Below are positions 59,187 to 64,000 of a DNA stretch of 64,000 nt, one piece after another; within the stretch, counting starts at the first letter, position 1, and each line of letters opens with the position of its first letter. Below the pieces are notes generated by a model. That model ran no database searches. It worked only from the letters and a program-made list of their open reading frames with translations, and was not told where the DNA came from. The translations under genes and the position numbers were made by a program. Source of the DNA: Lolium rigidum (Eukaryota; Streptophyta; Magnoliopsida; Poales; Poaceae); the NCBI RefSeq assembly GCF_022539505.1, contig NC_061510.1:394798249-394862248 (forward strand). The letters run 5' to 3'.

Positions 59187-60534
59187 CCCCCACCCCCAAC
59201 TCTCCCCCAACCCTAGCCGCCTCCCCCAACCCTCGCGCCGCCGCCGGCAGCGCCGCCGGGGCAAAGACCTCGGGGCGTGGTGGCGGCGGGGGGCTTCCCT
59301 CGTGACGCGACGGGGACGGCGCCTGGGTCTTCTCCTCGATGCAGCGGCGGCGGCTTCCTGCCTCCCGTTGGGGGGGCGGTGGCGGTGGACCTCCGGCCTC
59401 CCGTGTGATGGCGGGGCGGCGGCGGTCGGAGCATGGTGGGGCGCCGGTGGCCTCTGTGCTCCGGCCTCCCCTGCCTCCCGGCGGCGGCACACCGGTGGCG
59501 GCTGGTGGTGGGATGGAGCGCCGTCCCCTCCGCTTTTCGCCGGTGCGAGGGGGTGACCTTGAGTTTCCCCCGCGGTACGAGGACGCCCGGGGCAGCAGCC
59601 TCGGGTTCGACGGTGGTGGCGGCTTTCTTCTTCGCCGGAGGAGGTCGGTCGGTTGCTGTGGTGGCGGATCACGAGATCCCTCTACCCCGGTGATGGAAAT
59701 CTAGTCGACGACGAGTTAGCGGCAAAGGGGTCACCGGTGAACACCGAGCCTTGACTTCGTTCTTGGCGGATGATGGCGGCGGCTATTGGCGTCGTTCCCT
59801 TGCGAAGGCATCATCTTTGTTGGCCTCTCCATTCGCTCTCGCCGAGTAGGGGACTTGCGGCTGTCGGTGAAAACCGTGCCATGATTGGCGGGCGATGGCG
59901 GCGTTAAGTGTCACTTCTTTCTTCAAGGCATCATCGTCGCAGTCCGCGGGTACACACTCGTGCTGCTCCGGGGGAAACCCTAGATCCAGCCAGGATCGGA
60001 GGATGACGGCACACTCTGCGTCGTGTTACCTCCTGAGGCATCGTTTTTTGGAGTAGTGGCTAGATGGGGGTGGTTTTTGGTGAAGTGGTGTTCTTCTACC
60101 ACGTTGTCGTCGATGTTTCTCGGCGGCGTGGAGCTGCGGGGTATTGAAGACGGGCGAGGATTGTTGGACGCGTGCAGGATGGTGGAGTTGTTTTGTGTTT
60201 TGGTGACATCTACGGCGGGCCTGGCATGGTCAATGCATTGATCTCGCTTGGAGATGGGTTCGAGATAGATGGCGGTGGCGAACTCTGTGTAGTGGGCAAT
60301 GGCGCACCCACAGGGTTTTGCTTCTTGGATGATGTGTGTTGGTGTACCGTCAGGGAGTATGGCCTTGTTCATGGTCCCCCTTCATCGTAGGTATAGCGAG
60401 TTGTCGCTAAGAAGGTGGCTTCGAGTTGATCTTTGTATTCCCCTTGTAAGGCATTGCGAATAATTTAATAAAGAAGAAAGCTGTGTGCATCCTTTGGATG
60501 CAGAGGCTGGGGCTATGCTCCTTGATTGAAAAAA
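59187..60534 (+). mobile_element. Non-autonomous LINE-type retroposon, 1.35 kb, with 16-bp target duplication
   Basis: AGTTAGAATAAGGTCT is present at 59171-59186 and again at 60535-60550. The inserted DNA starts with a C-rich leader (CCCCAACTCTCCCCCAACCC), continues as a GC-rich body with several overlapping frames on both strands, and ends AGGCTGGGGCTATGCTCCTT-GATTG plus an A-run, a typical plant LINE 3' end. No reverse transcriptase is present, so it was mobilised in trans or is a deletion derivative. Target duplication with no mismatch suggests a fairly recent insertion. Confidence 0.85.
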
Positions 60535-60550
60535 AGTTAGAATAAGGTCT

Positions 60551-61000
60551 TCCTGTCCTATCTCCGTTTAGCGCTGGGGGAGGGCGCGCGAGTTGTCTTC
60601 CTGACGGATCTCCTGGGATTCGGCTGGTGTTCGTGTTAGTTAGTGTGGTTGCAAGTCTAGCTCTTCCTATCTATGATTTTCATCTTTATCGATGGTTGAT
60701 GCTCTGGTGTGTTGGTCATTAGTGACGTTAGCATGATGGTTTCTTGTATGTCTACTACCACAAGCTCCTCTACTACTGGTAGCTTTGTCCGTCTCGGCGA
60801 GAAAGAGGCGAGGACGGCGGCCTTCGGCTTGCTCCAATGCTTGTAATCTTTGCTGAGCGGTTGTAGAACCTATTTATAATTTTAATTGCCTGCTAATGTC
60901 TAAACATGCGGGCAGATCCGGACCGAAACCCACACAAGATTTTGCGGAAATGTCTATAAATTAATATGAATCGGAGCCTCGGAGGGAGTGTACCTAGAAT
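60551..61000. other. Unclassified sequence
   Basis: No gene is recognised. 60961-60990 contains a worn Stowaway-like end (GAATCGGAGCC, CGGAGGGAG). Confidence 0.35.
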
Positions 61001-61560
61001 TAGGGATGAAAGTGAGGTGGAATATTTCGACTTTTCCGCAGAAAAATAGAAATGGAATAGAAATATGGAAACAGAAGCGGAATTTTGCAAAAACGAAAAT
61101 GGATTTTTTTGCGAAAACGGAAACAAAAATGGAACAACGTTTTCTGGCAGAACAGACACGAAAATAGAATTTCCATTTCCGTCTAACATGGAATTTTCGT
61201 TTTGGGGTTGATGTGCATCTCCCAGTCCCACATGACCTAGCCAATTTAAACTTCCAAAGCGGATCTTCCCAAAATTAACGATCTTGTAATCCCTTCATGC
61301 ATTCAAGGAGGATTCTACGGTTTACTAGCTTGTTTGAGTGTTTAAGATTTTTTTGCTTGATTCAAGGGTTTTCTTGGTTCTAGCTAATATCAGTAGCAGT
61401 CCGTGTCCGCACCGTATTCGGATTGGTATCTGTTTATGACAATATCTGGTTTCGGTTTCGTTTCCGGGATTTCTATGTTTGTTCTTGCTTTCGCAAAAAA
61501 ATGTAAAAACAAATGTGACACCACTTAGTTTCAATCGTATCCGTTATGTCTTCATCCCTA
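61001..61560. mobile_element. hAT-like MITE
   Basis: Ends are TAGGGATGAA and TTCATCCCTA, a perfect 10-bp inverted pair of the hAT (T/CAGGGATGA) kind. Flanks CCTAGAAT (60993-61000) and GCTAGAAT (61561-61568) match at 7 of 8 positions, fitting an 8-bp duplication. The interior is polypurine/polypyrimidine-rich (GGAAACAGAAG, TTTCGGTTTCGTTTCCGGGA) with no transposase. Confidence 0.8.
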
Positions 61561-61605
61561 GCTAGAATCCCTAGCTAGAATGATCCCGGTGGAACGCTAT
61601 AAAAT

Positions 61606-61965
61606 CCTAGCTCACGGTGATTATTCGGAGCTGTGGTGGCGATGGCACACACGTCGCGTGCCGTCGTGTTGGACGGATACGGACAGGGAGAAACGGCCAC
61701 GGATCGAACGGGTTCTTCTCGTCGAGGAGCAGCTAGCCCTAGCCGTGCAATGTCCCGCAGATAAACTGTGCACATGCTCGGAGAGGCGGATCAGGTCCCC
61801 CATCGCCGTTTGTTCCACGTCCGTTTCAGACTTCATCAGCAGATGAGATTGGCAGCCAGCGTCTCGGTAACTGTTCCTTCCGCAAAATCGCGGCTGCGGA
61901 ATGGGCAGGGAAGAAGACATGCCACGTGCCCATCGTTTCATTACACAGCGTGGAAAGGGTTTTGC
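61606..61965 (+). repeat. Local segment family, copy D
   Basis: Nearest relative of copy B, including ACTGTGCACATGCTCGGAG, GCAGATGAGATTGGCAGCC and CGGCTGCGGAATGGGCAGG in order and a CACGTG G-box at about 61923. Same orientation. Confidence 0.7.
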
Positions 61966-62387
61966 TGGACCCGATGAGAAGTCTATATAAATGGAAAACG
62001 AATTTGAACTTTATAACCTTATGAAAAAAAGAATCAGAATACTCACGCCAACTTTCCATAACGTGCCGGACAATGCCTGCTGTTTGGGGAAATCATTAGT
62101 GCAAGTGTGCAACGGACCATACAAAGTGCGTGGATTAGTTTTGGTAAGAAAGTCCGTCATTATTAGTGCTCTGTTTTTTTTTTTCGAGGCAACGTTAAGG
62201 TGCGTGATTGATTGGGTTCATCGTTCTTTTCCATGGGGGGAATGGGGCTCATCGTCCATTTGTGGCCTGCCTAGGAGCTTGTGGCTCAGCTATTTGATGG
62301 CCAGCAAAAAGGCCGACGCGGTCACTCCTCAAGGCCATCTAATGCTTACGGCCCGGTGGCCCAAGTTTCAGATTTGTTGGAGTATAT
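61966..62387. other. Unclassified sequence
   Basis: A frame at 61991-62578 is open across this stretch but runs into a LINE tail and resembles nothing; treated as chance. A T-run at 62177-62186 may mark another worn retroposon tail. Confidence 0.35.
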
Positions 62388-63661
62388 ACTTTTTTTTTGA
62401 AGGAACCCTAGCTTTATTGATTCAGCAACAATGTTCTTACGATCATCCGCAACTAATCCCGCCACATAGGCAGGAATTGAGTCACGTGAAACACCACTAT
62501 CACTCTTTTTGTCTAATTGCGCCAAAGCATGTGTCTGTGTTACTCACGCGTTCCACCTTAATGACACTAATAAACTGATAAAAATTTAGTAACTCTTGCC
62601 CTTGCTTATATAGACTCCAGCTCGCCGATCTATCCACCTAGTGGCGGTTCATAACTTGGACGGTAATCTAACAGTCCGATTCCAAAATGGCAGCAGCACG
62701 CCGCATACTAACAAGGCTATGTAGTCTAGCAGGCCAAAACTTCTACTTCTTCAGCACTTGAACACCGGGAAATAAACTTCCATTCCGATAAAATAGTATG
62801 GCCCTTGTAATCTTTAATTCTGATACCAATAACAGCTTTCCTTGTCGCTGCATCTCACCCAACATCCACGTTAGCCTTTAAAGCTGTCCATCCGGAGGCC
62901 CCCGACAGACACTTAGAAATACAGCTAGGCATGGGCAGCCCGGCCCAAAAATCCTGGGCCAGACCGGGTCGGGCTTGCACTTCGGGCCGGGGTCGGGCCT
63001 AAAATCTGAGCCCGAACGTTGGGCCAGGCTGGGCTCGGGCCTTCATTTTTGCGCGTTTTAGCCTGGTTGGGCCGGGTCGGGCTTTTTGCTCGTTCGGGCT
63101 AGGTTTGGGCTTAAATTACAGACCCGACAGTCAGGCCAGGCCGGGCTCAGGCCTGACTTTTTACCGCCGGGCTTTTTTAAGCCCGGCCAGAAGCCTAGCC
63201 CGGCCCGAACTTTGCCCAGGTGTACTCAGAAATATATGTAGGATCAGGGAGGAGCGGTGACTTTCCTTTAGGGCCAAACACATCACTCTGGGCTACGGTA
63301 AAACTATCCAGATAATTGCGAAGGTAGGGAATCGACACCGACACGATGCCTTCCCATCACCGTGAACAATATTATTCCGATCATGCCAAACTCGCCATAG
63401 CAAGAAAATGACTTTTGCCCTTGTGTTTTGAGGTGAATTGCTGATAAGGAACAACATCAATTATGTTCCTTTGTCTCGAAAAACCTCCTCGTCTGGTAAG
63501 TTCCAAACCTGCCTCATACCCTTGAGAGGAGCACGAGACATAGTACATGCACGTAACAAGAGCATGAAGAACGTCCTCAACTCTAGCACCATAGATAGCA
63601 CACAATATGGGAGTATATACATGCTCGGCACCCTAAGAAAAGCCTAAACCCTAAATCCTAA
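62388..63661 (-). pseudogene. LINE ORF2 3' relic split by a GC-rich MITE
   Basis: The 3' tail (T-run at 62390-62398, then GAAGGAACCCTAGCTTTATT) is at the left. On the minus strand 63605 downward reads as the zinc-binding region and start of the RNase-H-like tail of plant LINEs (CAIYGARVEDVLHALVTC, then SLAWSE). Frames are broken. The relic resumes left of the MITE at 62936-63224. Confidence 0.55.
62936..63224. mobile_element. GC-rich MITE with GGGCCGGGC palindromes
   Basis: Begins TAGGCATGGGCAGCCCGGCC and ends TTTGCCCAGGTGTA, imperfect inverted ends. The interior is made of alternating CCCGGCCC and GGGCCGGG/GGGTCGGGC strings, so it folds strongly. Such elements in grasses are usually hAT-derived; no exact target duplication was found (CTTAGAAATA and CTCAGAAATA lie just outside and could be a degraded one). 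Confidence 0.6.
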
Positions 63662-64000
63662 GACTACGTTTTTCTTTTCCTTCCCGAACATGTATGTCCA
63701 CTTTCGTGGTTGAGTCACTCCACAGCACAAAAAATCATAATAGTCATATAAAACGGTGAATAAGATCATTTGTGTACTACAAAAAAATGGCAAATAGATG
63801 GGTGACCGGTGCAACAACTACATTTGTACGGTCCTTTTCTTTTCCCTTTGGTTAGCACACGATCATGTTTTGTACCCCAAAAAAATCGTAGCGTGAGCGC
63901 AAATGTAGCACGGAGTGCTTTGCGTGTACATATGCAAAAGGTGGAATGTATTTCAACTTTTCAAGTTTCTTTTGGAAGTTCCCACAAATGCATTTTCTAG
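63662..64000. other. Unclassified sequence at the right edge
   Basis: No gene or repeat is recognised before the window ends. Confidence 0.4.

Noticed and set aside
59302..59704. Gly/Arg-rich protein frames in the GC-rich block
   Set aside because: They lie within a retroposon defined by its target duplication and appear in several frames on both strands at once, which indicates composition rather than coding.
61991..62578. 195-codon plus-strand frame
   Set aside because: Runs from unclassified DNA into the 3' tail of a minus-strand LINE relic; no similarity and mixed composition.

Overview
This is a plant nuclear window. The evidence is spliced genes with GT-AG introns, GC-rich first exons, many Stowaway and Tourist miniature elements, L1-type LINEs, a CACTA element and a Ty3/gypsy element of the Tat type. 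The mix points to a grass (Poaceae), most likely a pooid; the species cannot be fixed from the sequence alone. One 100-base run of N (47414-47513) marks an assembly gap.

Layout. 1-9888: 3' two thirds of a plus-strand Tat-lineage LTR retrotransposon (reverse transcriptase, two RNase H domains, integrase, 3' LTR), decayed, with a multi-exon gene on the opposite strand between pol and the LTR. 9889-14050: relics (Helitron helicase scrap, LINE pieces, Stowaway MITEs) and a 1.16-kb Harbinger-like element carrying a 169-codon reading frame. 14090-16939 (minus): an intact single-exon LRR receptor-like protein. 18.7-26.6 kb: two inverted arms of about 350 bp, roughly 95% identical by eye, enclosing an unrecognised gene-like segment, a Tourist MITE, a LINE relic and an 890-bp element with 55-bp inverted ends. 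26.85-27.2 kb: a Stowaway nested in another Stowaway, just upstream of a seven-exon RING/RAWUL E3 ligase gene of the DRIP type (27511-32689, plus). 33.9-44.6 kb: a MET1-type maintenance DNA methyltransferase gene (plus, 12 coding exons, 1286 codons) with a long 5' leader region that holds two families of tandem duplications, one of which triplicates a probable untranslated exon. 45450-46154 (minus): an intronless PRA1-family gene, convergent with MET1. 46.6-64 kb: transposon-rich DNA. It holds a LINE split by a 4.3-kb CACTA element, which is itself invaded by a 773-bp retroposon; a second full retroposon at 59187-60534; a hAT-like MITE; a further LINE relic; and four diverged copies of one non-coding segment.

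The genes are unrelated single-copy plant genes: a cell-surface receptor-like protein, a nuclear ubiquitin ligase, an epigenetic maintenance enzyme and a membrane-trafficking protein. They do not form a pathway. The most notable gene-level observation is that the MET1 copy lacks the first of the two replication-foci domains expected in plant MET1 proteins, while the second such domain, both BAH domains and the catalytic motifs are present and in frame. The most notable structural observations are the triplicated leader exon of that gene and the nested, target-site-verified insertions.
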